The notes beneath the pieces were generated by a model, which saw only the letters and a list, made by a program, of their open reading frames with translations, searched no databases and was not told the origin of the DNA. A stretch of 33,869 bases of DNA from a virus: IMG/VR virus record IMGVR_UViG_3300020472_000089, positions 1-33,869 of that record; one strand, given 5' to 3'. The translations under genes and the position numbers were made by a program. Numbering within the stretch: the first letter of the stretch is position 1; each line of letters starts with the position of its first letter. Positions 1 to 8,712 of this stretch are shown here, piece by piece.

Positions 1-1247
1 ATTGATTTGAAACCAGTTGCTTTAGCACCGTTAGCGTGCATACCATTCATACCCCACACACTTCTCAGTGATAGGTTGAATGCGTATGGTGATGCAGAGT
101 CAACAGTATCAATTTCTGTCTTAACTGCAATATTAGTACCTACAGCATTACCAGTAGGTTCACTTGACATTTGGTAAGTAAATACGTTACCAGATGCAGA
201 TGTTACAGTAAAGGATCCATTGTATAAACTTGCGTCAACTTCTGACTGTGGACCTGTTGATCCAGTAACACCAGAAATATTAATGTTAACACCAACAGAG
301 AATCCATGATTCCTTGGGTTATCAAATTCATCAACAGTAACAGCAGTTGCAGTGTTACCATTACGTGTAATCTGAAGAACTCTATATTCATCAGAGATCG
401 GACCAACGATTCTATTTTCTTCTACCCTTGCCTGAATTTGGTCAGCAGCAGGATCACCAGATGTATCAGGAATTGTTGCGAATGCTTTTGATACTTTCTG
501 ATAATATATGTCTAAGTCAGTTCTCTCTAATATATTTGGAACAGCAGAATAATCTGCATTAGGAACACTTCCACCAGAAATGAGTGATGATAATGGATTT
601 AAACCATCAGCAAACTCAAAACATGTAAGTTTATGGTGTGAGAACTTAGGTGCAATAGTGTCTGTAGAATCTGGTTTGAAATATACTCCTTCTTCAGCAC
701 CATCAAAGAATGAGAATTGCCAGAAATAAGTACCACCAGTTACTTTGAAAATCGCTGTGCTAGGTGGGACTTGATCTTCTGTATTAATTCCTTTCGCTGC
801 GTAAATCGTCGGATAAGGAATATACTTAGGAATAATTTTAGTACGACGAAGGTCAGTACCCACAACGGAACAACCTCTAGGAACGATGATTCCACCTTCT
901 GAACTATTAAATTTATAAAGGACGTTATTTGGTGATGTCAGATCTAAGTTTGAGTTCTCATCTATAGGTGCAACGTTCGTATATAATACTTCGCCTGGTC
1001 TATTGTCTACGACATACTCAGCAGGATAAAGCATGATACTGAAAGCATCATACTCGTCATTACTTAATCCAACTCTATATGAAAATCTTGCTACTTCTAG
1101 GAATGCCCTTTGTAATGATTTAAAAGGACGCAAAGCAGAGTTACCCCTATTATCGATAGCATCTGAAGCATCGAAATCGTCTGGGTTAACGTAGATAATA
1201 CGTCCCGTGCGGGACGTAATAATATTCTTTAGTCTAGTTAAGGACAT
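1..1247 (-). CDS. Virion structural protein, tail-fibre-like, partial (C-terminus outside window)
   Basis: The frame is open from an ATG at 1247 to the window edge and encodes the first 415 residues. The N-terminus (MSLTRLKNIITSRTGRIIYV) followed by a stretch with NPDDFDASDAIDN and LRPFKSLQRAFLEVARFSYRVG resembles the large cyanomyovirus structural proteins that I recall being annotated as tail-fibre or VrlC-like. The later part is beta-rich with repeated Gly/Ser/Thr loops, as in pectate-lyase-like fibres. A late promoter box (AATAAATA) lies 21 nt upstream and overlaps the stop of the preceding structural gene, which supports late expression. The exact role (fibre, baseplate decoration) is inferred from context. 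Confidence 0.75.
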   Translation of the reverse strand, partial: MSLTRLKNIITSRTGRIIYVNPDDFDASDAIDNRGNSALRPFKSLQRAFLEVARFSYRVGLSNDEYDAFSIMLYPAEYVVDNRPGEVLYTNVAPIDENSNLDLTSPNNVLYKFNSSEGGIIVPRGCSVVGTDLRRTKIIPKYIPYPTIYAAKGINTEDQVPPSTAIFKVTGGTYFWQFSFFDGAEEGVYFKPDSTDTIAPKFSHHKLTCFEFADGLNPLSSLISGGSVPNADYSAVPNILERTDLDIYYQKVSKAFATIPDTSGDPAADQIQARVEENRIVGPISDEYRVLQITRNGNTATAVTVDEFDNPRNHGFSVGVNINISGVTGSTGPQSEVDASLYNGSFTVTSASGNVFTYQMSSEPTGNAVGTNIAVKTEIDTVDSASPYAFNLSLRSVWGMNGMHANGAKATGFKS

Positions 1248-1267
1248 TACCTATTTCGCTTTATAGT

Positions 1268-1275
1268 TATTTATT
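1268..1275 (-). promoter_or_regulatory. T4-type late promoter box AATAAATA
   Basis: AATAAATA lies on the minus strand 21 nt before the ATG at 1247. It fits N[A/C]TAAATA, the box found before most late genes in this window (T4 consensus TATAAATA). It overlaps the TAA stop of the upstream gene. Confidence 0.6.
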
Positions 1276-2758
1276 ATGGAGTTCCAGAACCCTCGACATA
1301 GTTCTTAGTTGGGAAACTACTTGTAGTATCCTCAAATCCTATCAAATTAAATACATTATTTTGAGTTGCACTATTGACGACAACTGTTTCACCTGGACCA
1401 ACAACAACGGATGTTATTCTTTCTACATTATTTGCAGCATTAGGATGACCTTTTGCAAGGTAATGACTAACTTCAAGAGCAGCAGAGGCAACATCAACAG
1501 AAGAAACAGTGCATAAATTTCTATCTGCACCTTCTAATGAGGGAACATCATAGAATGTCTCTGTTCCTGCAAAATCAGGAGAACCTACACCCTTAATAAA
1601 GGTAAGAGTTGTTCCAGTATAGTCACGAACAAAACCATAAGCACCAGCAGTTTGACCACTTACAGTATAAGTTGTACCACTAAAAGTAAATGTATCAGTG
1701 CCGTTAACCCATGTTCCTGTTAGATCGTATGCCCAGAAAGCATTATATGAAAAGTCTGTGCTTGTTATTAATGTTCTATCTGAACCACCATAATTGGCAT
1801 TAGCAGCAGTTCCAGTACCACCATCATAATAGTAATATGCAGCAGTTGGGTTTGCGTTAGCACTCAAGTCATATTGAACATAAGCACCACCAGAACCAGC
1901 AGTTCCATTAGTGGTCTTACCAGTAGTATATTCTGTTCCATCATCAAGACTTCCTGCAACACCATCAGGACCCCATACTCCATTTGCATCAGTAGAGAGT
2001 TTAAAATCTCTACCACTCATGGTAGCATCGGCAACATCAAATCTATATGTTCTATCAGTGAAGACCTGTATGCCGTCATTAACATACATCTTATATACTC
2101 CACCAGCAGTTGTAGTAGAAAAGCAAAATTCGTTATTTGCTGTTCCAACACCACCAGTTGATATAGTTCCAGCACCGTTAGTACCTACGTTAACACTATC
2201 ACCATCTCCAAATTCTGTTCCTGTGCCATTTAAGGTTGATGGTCCTATTTGAAGGATTATCAAGTTGTTTACAGTATCATCAAATACATCATAAACAACA
2301 CCAGTTGTATCATTAGGTGAAGTTCCTTTACTGATTGCGTCTCCTACAGCAAAGTTACCAGCAGTCATTTCTAATGTGACCTGCCTAATTGAAAAAACTT
2401 TAACAAAGAAAGTCGTTAAAGTAGGAATAAGATAAGACTCGAACTTCATAGTCTTTTCTTTATCAGCAGAAGTAAACACTTGACCTGCTGGAACATTAGC
2501 ACTAACAGCTAATGGTGTAGCAGTGTTCAAATCTATCTGATACCTTGAAATTATATCACCCTTATGCAACTTATAAGTTGATGCATCTAGGGTTAATTTT
2601 TGTGAGTAATCTTTTATACCAATGTCAAACGCTGACCCTGTGCCATCGTTTGCTACAGTTAAAACTGTGCTTGCAGAACTATCCACAGGACCAGAATACA
2701 GCACGGTATCCGTATTAGCTGCGGGTTTAGATTGTGCAAGTAATCCTTGAGTTGCCAT
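1274..2758 (-). CDS. Virion structural protein, 494 aa, probable tail fibre or baseplate decoration
   Basis: The protein is almost entirely Gly/Thr/Ser/Asn/Asp-rich beta-type sequence with few charged helices and has no enzymatic motif. Residues around 225-300 contain a segment (TYRFDVADATMSGRDFKLST, then GTEYTTG, NGTAGSGGAYVQY, YYYY) of a kind that I remember recurring in virion proteins of marine T4-like phages. ATG start at 2758, 6 nt after the preceding structural gene, so the two are probably co-transcribed from the promoter at 4127. Virion function is inferred from composition and position among fibre-like genes. Confidence 0.7.
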   Translation of the reverse strand: MATQGLLAQSKPAANTDTVLYSGPVDSSASTVLTVANDGTGSAFDIGIKDYSQKLTLDASTYKLHKGDIISRYQIDLNTATPLAVSANVPAGQVFTSADKEKTMKFESYLIPTLTTFFVKVFSIRQVTLEMTAGNFAVGDAISKGTSPNDTTGVVYDVFDDTVNNLIILQIGPSTLNGTGTEFGDGDSVNVGTNGAGTISTGGVGTANNEFCFSTTTAGGVYKMYVNDGIQVFTDRTYRFDVADATMSGRDFKLSTDANGVWGPDGVAGSLDDGTEYTTGKTTNGTAGSGGAYVQYDLSANANPTAAYYYYDGGTGTAANANYGGSDRTLITSTDFSYNAFWAYDLTGTWVNGTDTFTFSGTTYTVSGQTAGAYGFVRDYTGTTLTFIKGVGSPDFAGTETFYDVPSLEGADRNLCTVSSVDVASAALEVSHYLAKGHPNAANNVERITSVVVGPGETVVVNSATQNNVFNLIGFEDTTSSFPTKNYVEGSGTP

Positions 2759-2764
2759 TTTAAT

Positions 2765-4096
2765 TTAGAATCCTGCGTAGAAAAATTGTTGTAACTTAGT
2801 TCGACCAGTTAAGTGTGAAGCACCTAAACCAGCACCGAATGCAACGTCGTCTAAAGTAACGTTCTCCGTTGAAAGGAGAGTTGCGTCAGCATCAGGGAAC
2901 TTAATTGTCCTATTTGCTGTAATATTATCAGTTGAAAAAGTTACTGCTGCTGATGAGTTCAATAACTGCTGGATCTTTGGTTGAATATAAATCTTATTCT
3001 CCAAAGATTGAGTCGCTAAATCAGTTACTATTGTACTGAATAGAGCACTACCACCACCAGTATTTAGGGCTGTGGTAGGTGGGAACTTCATCTCACTATT
3101 AGTGAGGGTGTTGGAATTATCAACAAGAATACTTATCTTTTTAGTATTATCTGTTTGATCCGCAAATACAATGTTCTCATATATCTTATTCTGTATATTC
3201 TGGTTAGATGCGGTTCCAACTAATTCAATATTTTGATCAGGAACAGTAATAGTTCTATTTGCTGTTATTGCAGCAGTAGAAAACTGTGCCCAAAATGCAT
3301 TAACCTCAGCAGAGGCAGCAAGTTTTGGACTAACAAGTGTCTTCGATAAAACAATCTGTTCTGTTTTTGTATCTAATAATGTAGAAGATGTAGCAGTAGG
3401 TTCAGCAGTAGTTGTTACAGATCCAGCATCAGGTAAGAAGTATGATCTTCTAGTGCCTGAAGTTGTGGGCCAATTTATCTGGAATATTGCTTCCTCAGCA
3501 CCATCAATAAGAACAAAATTATCTTCATCAATCAGAAGAGTTTTATTCGTTAATGTTTGTGTAGTATCAGCACCTACAAGAGTAGTTCCGTTACCTGCTG
3601 TAATCTCAGGTAATGTCATAATTCTGGTATTAGTACCAGTACCAACATTACCTGCTTCAAATCTTATTTTCGGACCTTGAGCATCTTCTAAAAGAAATTG
3701 CTCGTCAGACATCAAAAACTGACCTGTTACTTTAACAGAACCAGTTCCTTTCGGTGCAAAAACTATATCAGCATTGTTAGCGACATCATCAATAGCAGTA
3801 ACATATAATGATACGCTACTATTACCATTATCAATACGAGTCATATACAAACCACCATCACCAAAGGCAATACCTATTTGATCATATGCTGCTTGATATA
3901 GTCCCGAATCTCTATCAAGGTCAAAAGCTAGTCCAGGATCTGTCTTAGTTCCTTGCGCTAGTCCTCTGAATAATTGATTTACTTTTGCTTTTCTGTTAGG
4001 AATCAAAGGGTCAGATACAACTATAGGAAGAACTGCTTCTCCAGATATATTGCTATCTGATATTGTTTCCAGTTGTGAAATCTTCTTGGTTCCCAC
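2765..4096 (-). CDS. Virion structural protein, tail-fibre-like with internal repeats, 443 aa
   Basis: The N-terminus has the KISQL phrase and later TTQTLTNKTLL, both typical of phage fibre proteins. Degenerate repeats are visible: an NKT/ENK phrase (TLTNKTL, NIQNKIYE, SLENKIYIQ) and twice ITANRTI followed by V/F-PD (ITANRTITVPDQ, ITANRTIKFPDA). These suggest repeated beta-structural units of a fibre shaft. The start is a GTG at 4096, with no good Shine-Dalgarno sequence and no nearby ATG. A perfect late promoter TATAAATA lies 31 nt upstream. First of three consecutive fibre-like genes on this strand. Confidence 0.75.
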   Translation of the reverse strand: MGTKKISQLETISDSNISGEAVLPIVVSDPLIPNRKAKVNQLFRGLAQGTKTDPGLAFDLDRDSGLYQAAYDQIGIAFGDGGLYMTRIDNGNSSVSLYVTAIDDVANNADIVFAPKGTGSVKVTGQFLMSDEQFLLEDAQGPKIRFEAGNVGTGTNTRIMTLPEITAGNGTTLVGADTTQTLTNKTLLIDEDNFVLIDGAEEAIFQINWPTTSGTRRSYFLPDAGSVTTTAEPTATSSTLLDTKTEQIVLSKTLVSPKLAASAEVNAFWAQFSTAAITANRTITVPDQNIELVGTASNQNIQNKIYENIVFADQTDNTKKISILVDNSNTLTNSEMKFPPTTALNTGGGSALFSTIVTDLATQSLENKIYIQPKIQQLLNSSAAVTFSTDNITANRTIKFPDADATLLSTENVTLDDVAFGAGLGASHLTGRTKLQQFFYAGF

Positions 4097-4126
4097 GGAA
4101 ATTAATTACACTATTGGCTACGGTTT

Positions 4127-4134
4127 TATTTATA
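4127..4134 (-). promoter_or_regulatory. T4-type late promoter box TATAAATA
   Basis: Exact match to the T4 late promoter, 31 nt before the GTG at 4096. The TAA inside the box is itself the stop codon of the upstream oxygenase gene (4130-4132). Confidence 0.7.
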
Positions 4135-4762
4135 AGGGATCCTGCCCCTGTATTTTGCTATATAGCTCCGCAAACCCTGAATTTGGTGCGTAAATGTGTT
4201 CGATATAACTATCTGATATATGACTACATGTAATATTAAATGCAAGACTATACCTAGTACTATCAAAAGGACATTCTGGATCTACCCAATGTTGACACCA
4301 AGCAGGGAATGCTACCATTAAACCTTTCTTAGGTGAAATAGTAATTCTTCCTCTATTATATTGAGTTGCATATTCCTGATACTGATATGGACAAGCATAT
4401 TCCATAATTTCAGTGATTGGATTTTTAATGATTAAGTCAGGAGAATTTACATCCGCTTCTGGATAAAAAACTATACTTATCCAATGTGTTCCATGAATAT
4501 GAGGTTTAAGAGGTTCCCTAGCATTATTTCTATTTGACCACATCGTTGTAAGTCTAGGTTTTGCTTTACTCATTAATCCATATTCCTTCGCAAATACATG
4601 TATCTTACTGTTAACATAATCTACAATATCACTCAATTCTGGAGTATCTAAACGAAGAGGTAAACCAGGTTCTACAGTTTTGATATACTTAGTTATTTTA
4701 TCGCAATCAACATCAACTATATCAGATGCAATAAAATTTGAAAATAATGGTTCAATAATCAT
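4130..4762 (-). CDS. Putative 2OG-Fe(II) oxygenase-like protein, 210 aa
   Basis: The order of motifs fits the double-stranded beta-helix 2-oxoglutarate/Fe(II) oxygenases common in cyanophages. His88-x-His90 is followed by an ISIVFY strand, then a distal His158 (PAWCQHWV), then Arg170 in TRYSLAFN. The His-x-His pair in place of the usual His-x-Asp is atypical, but resembles the putative 2OG-FeII_Oxy_5 group as I recall it. The start overlaps the stop of the next oxygenase gene by 4 nt (ATGA), so the two are translationally coupled. The substrate is unknown; location beside fibre genes makes modification of virion or host-surface protein possible, but this is inference. Confidence 0.65.
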   Translation of the reverse strand: MIIEPLFSNFIASDIVDVDCDKITKYIKTVEPGLPLRLDTPELSDIVDYVNSKIHVFAKEYGLMSKAKPRLTTMWSNRNNAREPLKPHIHGTHWISIVFYPEADVNSPDLIIKNPITEIMEYACPYQYQEYATQYNRGRITISPKKGLMVAFPAWCQHWVDPECPFDSTRYSLAFNITCSHISDSYIEHIYAPNSGFAELYSKIQGQDPL

Positions 4763-5247
4763 GCGTATTTAATAGCAATAGTGAATCTATGATCCCGTCT
4801 AAAGGTAGTTGCTCTATGTGTGATATTAGCATCAAATGCTACTAACCTATTAGGTTTAGGAACAATACCTCTAATTTCATCATCAACTAAAAACTGTGTC
4901 TCTCCAAGATAGTTCGGTTCCCACTCTAGATTAGGATAATATAGACAAGTTGATCCTGTTTTACCATCTTTATGCCAAAATGGTTGCTCACCAGGTGTAA
5001 AAAGATTTATATACATCCTATAAGGATTATTAAGCACTTCAAACTCTGCTTCTATCTCTCTCTTAAAAATTTCATATACTACATTACCAGTAGGCATGAT
5101 ATCTGATACCATACCCACTGGTGGTAGTCCGTACTCGTCGCATTCACCGTATCTATACTGTGCTCTTTGACAAAATTCAAACAGTTTCCTATGAGTCTTC
5201 TCATCAAAGAAGTCATCAATAATATCGATAGGTTCACTTACTCTCAT
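4759..5247 (-). CDS. 2OG-Fe(II) oxygenase, prolyl-4-hydroxylase-like, 162 aa
   Basis: A complete iron and 2-oxoglutarate binding set is visible: His92-x-Asp94 (WHKDG), distal His144 (ITHRATTFR) and Arg154 in RFTIAIKY. The segment YINLFTPGEQPFWHKDG is typical of phage-encoded P4H-like dioxygenases. These enzymes couple 2-oxoglutarate decarboxylation to hydroxylation of a protein, lipid or nucleic acid substrate, which is not identifiable here. The stop overlaps the start of the next oxygenase gene. No promoter seen; probably read through from gp5 and the small genes upstream. Confidence 0.8.
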   Translation of the reverse strand: MRVSEPIDIIDDFFDEKTHRKLFEFCQRAQYRYGECDEYGLPPVGMVSDIMPTGNVVYEIFKREIEAEFEVLNNPYRMYINLFTPGEQPFWHKDGKTGSTCLYYPNLEWEPNYLGETQFLVDDEIRGIVPKPNRLVAFDANITHRATTFRRDHRFTIAIKYA

Positions 5248-5283
5248 TTTAAAAGTTTTGCCTTTAATACTTTAAGACGCTTT

Positions 5284-5583
5284 TTAGCTTGCTGCAGCAT
5301 CCGAGGTTTTAAGTGACGCTTCGGATCTTTCTTGGAGTGATGCTGCCAATTCGGAACGTTCTTCATTTTCCTTAGTCGCAATATAACTGTTTCTAAACTC
5401 CTCTACAACTTGAAGAACTTCCTCATTTACTGGTGGACCAGATTGCATAACTGGAGATAGTAGAGCAACAGATCCATCTTTCCGTTTGATTTTCCAAACA
5501 GTCCGATTTCTTTCACACATTGTCAAGAGGAAGGGTAGTTGTTCTACCGCTTCCTCTTCAGTTATCTCTTGAAAATCAGTCAT
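5284..5583 (-). CDS. Hypothetical protein, 99 aa
   Basis: Unrecognised acidic protein. The first 65 residues look folded (EEAVEQLPFLLTMCERNRTVWKI, then DGSVALLSP). The tail from about residue 75 is a hydrophilic, Ser/Glu/Ala-rich helix (ERSELAASLQERSEASLKTS). The ATG at 5583 lies inside the end of the preceding gene (8-nt overlap), so translation is coupled. Position between gp5 and the oxygenases suggests late co-expression. Confidence 0.6.
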   Translation of the reverse strand: MTDFQEITEEEAVEQLPFLLTMCERNRTVWKIKRKDGSVALLSPVMQSGPPVNEEVLQVVEEFRNSYIATKENEERSELAASLQERSEASLKTSDAAAS

Positions 5584-5773
5584 GTATAGTCAATAGTTCT
5601 TCTGGTAGATTCTCTTTAATGGTATTGACAGTATCGAAGAAACCTTCTGCACCATCTTCATCCCATTTGAAAGTCACCTTGTCCTCATAACCATCCTCAG
5701 ATAGCAATTTAATTTGCCTCTTTGAAATGTTGATAAAAACATGTTCAAGGTAGAGTTCGTTTGAATCAGCCAT
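5576..5773 (-). CDS. Hypothetical protein, 65 aa
   Basis: Small acidic protein (SEDGYEDKVTFKWDEDGAEGFFDTV, ending EELLTIHD) with no recognised domain. The ATG at 5773 has GAGG 6 nt upstream. It follows gp5 by 34 nt and overlaps the next small gene. Probably a real cyanophage gene given the tight packing and the ribosome binding site; function unknown. Confidence 0.6.
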   Translation of the reverse strand: MADSNELYLEHVFINISKRQIKLLSEDGYEDKVTFKWDEDGAEGFFDTVNTIKENLPEELLTIHD

Positions 5774-5807
5774 GGAGTGCCTCAGTTACTTATGTATAAT
5801 AGCACTA

Positions 5808-8333
5808 TCAATACCCCAGTGTCAAGTTACCTCCACCAGTTTCTGAAGTGGACTCAGAGCTGGACGACGTGTTGATGCCACCATCAGAACTAGAAGTCGT
5901 AGTAGTGGTTGTAGCTACCATGAACGGTGATCCACTACCACTATTCATATTGATTGATCCTCCAAGAGCATCAACCTTAAATATCCCGTTAGTAATTGGT
6001 TCATTATAAAGGGGTGAAGTTGATGCTAAGTTTATTTTCCATTTCTCAAGATCTGATGGATTCAATATAGTTTCACATCCACCCCTAATAACTGTACGTA
6101 ATCCAGTAACCTTCTTAGGTGTCTCACTGGTTTCTATATTAATTAACTGAAGAATATGTGGTGTTACCATCTCTATAGAGTTCTCTGCAGACATAGTAAT
6201 CTCCATACCACTCATAGTCTGCTGATAAGAAGAATTCTCAAATATACTACCAGTAATCCTAGTTGACATAGATGCAAGTTTACATTCTGTTCCCTGCAAC
6301 TCAAATTTAGATCCAACAACATTCATATCAACGTCAGATCCAAACCTCAATGAATGCTTCTGCATGTCAGTGCGTCCTAAAACACCATGCCTATTTCTAG
6401 CAATAGGTGCTCCCTCAGCACTAAAGAAGAAACCTCCACCAACTTCAATATGACAGTTACCATTTATCTTTAATAAGTAATCTCCTTCAATATTACGAAC
6501 ATAATCATTATTAATGATCTTACAGTCATCACCATGAACTTCTTGAGTCAATGTTCCTGCATAAGAAACGTGATCTGCTACTAAAGCACCTGTATCACCC
6601 TCTTTCTCAGTAGATTCAGCAATATATTCAATAACCTTATTCTCTATCTGCATCTCAGTAAGATCTTCATAATCAATTGCTTTTCTTAATTGATCTCTTA
6701 TCTGTTTTTCTGCAAGATGTGCATTATTAAAGGATATAGAACTATGCGTTGTTCCATTTGCCCTCTTAGTAATATGCCCTACACGACCAGGAGTTCCCAG
6801 ATGTAACTCATATGCACCACTAATATAATTCTTAGCAGTTGTCATATTTGGATCTGCCTCTTCAAACATGGAATCATATAATGTAATAGTTGAGGATGGA
6901 TCCTTACCTCTCAACTTATTAATATCATTCAATTCATTCCCAGTACAACGGGTGCATCCAAACAACGGGAACCAACCAATCAAATCTTGACCACCATTAG
7001 TAGTTCTCTTACAGTCACTTGCACGGAATTTAAGCAATATCTTCATCAAACCAGTAAGATTACCACTAGTTGTCTTGAATATATCTGTTGTTAATTCATA
7101 TATACCTATTCCCTTTTCCCATTCCTCTATAATAGTATAACCATTTGTTGCCTTTACAGTCTCCTTAACTGCCTTAACCATATCTCCTACTCCTACAATT
7201 ACCCTACCTGCATCCTCAATTATATCACGGATTATACTGTCAACACTATATTTCACTAAATTAGACTTTTCAGAAATACGTTTTTCTAAAAACCCTGCAA
7301 GGAAGATATCAATAGTCTCCAAATGTGGTTTCTTATAAACCTCAACATTAGCATCTAAGACACATAATGATTTTAATATAGTTTCTGCTGCTTCATGTAT
7401 ACTGTTATAAGAAGCAAATGGTAATCCAGTAGCATCAGACTGAAGTGCTTCAACTTGTAGTTCCTTTGCTAAATTTCCCAATGCTGAACGCATAGAAGAA
7501 ACTACTTGAGCATAAATGACAGTTAAATAATTGTCAATTTTTACAGTCAGATCTTCAAGAATAATATATTTCCCAATAGAAATATCCAAATACTTATTAG
7601 GACCAATTTTAACAAGACTAGAAGAAACATTTGCAAGATCTTCTATCAGATATGATAACTTATACTCTAAACTCTTCCAAGGACCACCAACTCCATTAGC
7701 AGTTGGAAAAGGTTTAGATGGATCTAAAGGTTTGAGTGGATTAACTGAACTTCCTGGAAAATCCTTTGCAGAGACTAGATTCTTAGGAGAACCATCACCA
7801 CCTGGATTTGAAGTTGTCTGACCTGGATAAGCAACAGAGTTGTGAGAACTCTGCCTTAACGGTTGAAGTGGGTTATTAGTATTTCTTTCTGCTGGATGTA
7901 TTGCAGATGGATTAGGTGCTGTGCTAAATCCTGGTCTTTGATCTGTAAAAGCAAACGAAGCATTTCCCATAGTATCGTTTGATTTCTTAACACGCATAAC
8001 ACCAATAACTATTGGCATTTGTGCTGTCTCACCATCCATAAAGAATCCCATGACAATAGCACCTGCTTGTAATTGTCCTGTTGATTCTCCCTGTCCATCA
8101 TTACCAGGTTGACAGGTATGTTGTAGTACTGTTGCCCAAGGTAAAGCTGCAGTTGGAAGGTCTGCTACCGTTCCACCTTGAAAATTTGTGTAATAACCAA
8201 GAATCCGAACTTTTACACGACCCAATTCCATCGGGTCTTCGTTATCCTCGACTTCACCAACCCACCAGAAAAATCCGTCCTTACCGACAAATCCTGTAGT
8301 ATTCTCATTTACAATACCATCAACGAGCTTCAT
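5808..8333 (-). CDS. 5: Baseplate hub / spike protein gp5, apparently without a lysozyme domain, 841 aa
   Basis: Residues about 20-115 form the gp5 N-terminal OB-fold domain (FFWWVGEVEDNEDPMELGRV, then KVRILGYY, PIVIGVMR). Residues about 600-760 are a repetitive beta-helix spike (NDYVRNIEGDYLLKINGNCH, GSDVDMNVVGSKFELQG). The tail is a Thr/Ser-rich low-complexity run. In T4 a lysozyme domain lies between these parts. Here residues about 230-560 are a long, mostly helical stretch with no lysozyme motif that I can recognise, plus a CTRC pair. Late promoter AATAAATA lies 19 nt upstream of the ATG. Located after the gp27-like hub gene, as expected for a hub partner. Confidence 0.85.
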   Translation of the reverse strand: MKLVDGIVNENTTGFVGKDGFFWWVGEVEDNEDPMELGRVKVRILGYYTNFQGGTVADLPTAALPWATVLQHTCQPGNDGQGESTGQLQAGAIVMGFFMDGETAQMPIVIGVMRVKKSNDTMGNASFAFTDQRPGFSTAPNPSAIHPAERNTNNPLQPLRQSSHNSVAYPGQTTSNPGGDGSPKNLVSAKDFPGSSVNPLKPLDPSKPFPTANGVGGPWKSLEYKLSYLIEDLANVSSSLVKIGPNKYLDISIGKYIILEDLTVKIDNYLTVIYAQVVSSMRSALGNLAKELQVEALQSDATGLPFASYNSIHEAAETILKSLCVLDANVEVYKKPHLETIDIFLAGFLEKRISEKSNLVKYSVDSIIRDIIEDAGRVIVGVGDMVKAVKETVKATNGYTIIEEWEKGIGIYELTTDIFKTTSGNLTGLMKILLKFRASDCKRTTNGGQDLIGWFPLFGCTRCTGNELNDINKLRGKDPSSTITLYDSMFEEADPNMTTAKNYISGAYELHLGTPGRVGHITKRANGTTHSSISFNNAHLAEKQIRDQLRKAIDYEDLTEMQIENKVIEYIAESTEKEGDTGALVADHVSYAGTLTQEVHGDDCKIINNDYVRNIEGDYLLKINGNCHIEVGGGFFFSAEGAPIARNRHGVLGRTDMQKHSLRFGSDVDMNVVGSKFELQGTECKLASMSTRITGSIFENSSYQQTMSGMEITMSAENSIEMVTPHILQLINIETSETPKKVTGLRTVIRGGCETILNPSDLEKWKINLASTSPLYNEPITNGIFKVDALGGSINMNSGSGSPFMVATTTTTTSSSDGGINTSSSSESTSETGGGNLTLGY

Positions 8334-8351
8334 TTTTCAAGGCTTTTTTAC

Positions 8352-8359
8352 TATTTATT
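8352..8359 (-). promoter_or_regulatory. T4-type late promoter box AATAAATA for gp5
   Basis: Lies 19 nt before the gp5 ATG. The TAA in the box is the stop codon (8355-8357) of the small gene upstream. Confidence 0.65.
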
Positions 8360-8558
8360 CCTCTAAGGGACTGCCTGTTCTCATTCGTGTATTGCGGTAT
8401 ATAGATTCCGATCTAACTAGCAATTTAGTGAAATATTCCATCTTTCTTGGATGTACTGAAGAAGGATTTTCAGAGATTGCTTGCTTAATGGCGATCATCT
8501 CTATCCATTCAGTATCTGTTAGTTCAGATTGTAGTGCTGTTTGGGACTGATACGTCAT
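8355..8558 (-). CDS. Hypothetical protein, 67 aa
   Basis: Small, mainly helical protein (LTDTEWIEMIAIKQAISENP, then RKMEYFTKLLVRSESIYRNT) of unknown function. ATG at 8558. A perfect TATAAT box lies 32 nt upstream. It sits alone between the CpeT terminator and gp5, and its stop codon is embedded in the gp5 late promoter. Confidence 0.6.
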   Translation of the reverse strand: MTYQSQTALQSELTDTEWIEMIAIKQAISENPSSVHPRKMEYFTKLLVRSESIYRNTRMRTGSPLEE

Positions 8559-8589
8559 TTATTGGATTAAAAGGATTAATACATACTAT

Positions 8590-8595
8590 ATTATA
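8590..8595 (-). promoter_or_regulatory. Possible sigma70-like -10 box TATAAT
   Basis: TATAAT on the minus strand 32 nt before the ATG at 8558 and downstream of the terminator at 8663-8693. No convincing -35 element is visible at 16-18 nt. The rest of the 154-nt gap (8559-8712) holds only this box and the terminator. Confidence 0.35.
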
Positions 8596-8662
8596 TCGAA
8601 ATGCACATAAATGGGCGTTTCTTTAGACTATCTTTCGGTTTACTTAAAAAAACCTAACACAC

Positions 8663-8693
8663 AAAAAATACCCCGAATTTTTTTCAGAGTATT
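8663..8693 (-). terminator. Rho-independent terminator after the CpeT gene
   Basis: On the minus strand an 11-bp stem AATACTCTGAA / TTCGGGGTATT (two G-U pairs) with a 5-nt A loop is followed by a run of T. It lies 20 nt past the CpeT stop. The 3' arm is identical to that of the psbA terminator at 33063-33095. Confidence 0.85.
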
Positions 8694-8712
8694 CTGTGAA
8701 ATGAATTTTGAA

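Noticed and set aside
2890-3240. Repeated ITANRTI-coding segments as a DNA repeat
   Set aside because: The similarity is at protein level within a fibre-like gene and explained by repeated structural units; not a mobile or CRISPR repeat. No CRISPR array, insertion sequence or integrase was seen in the window.
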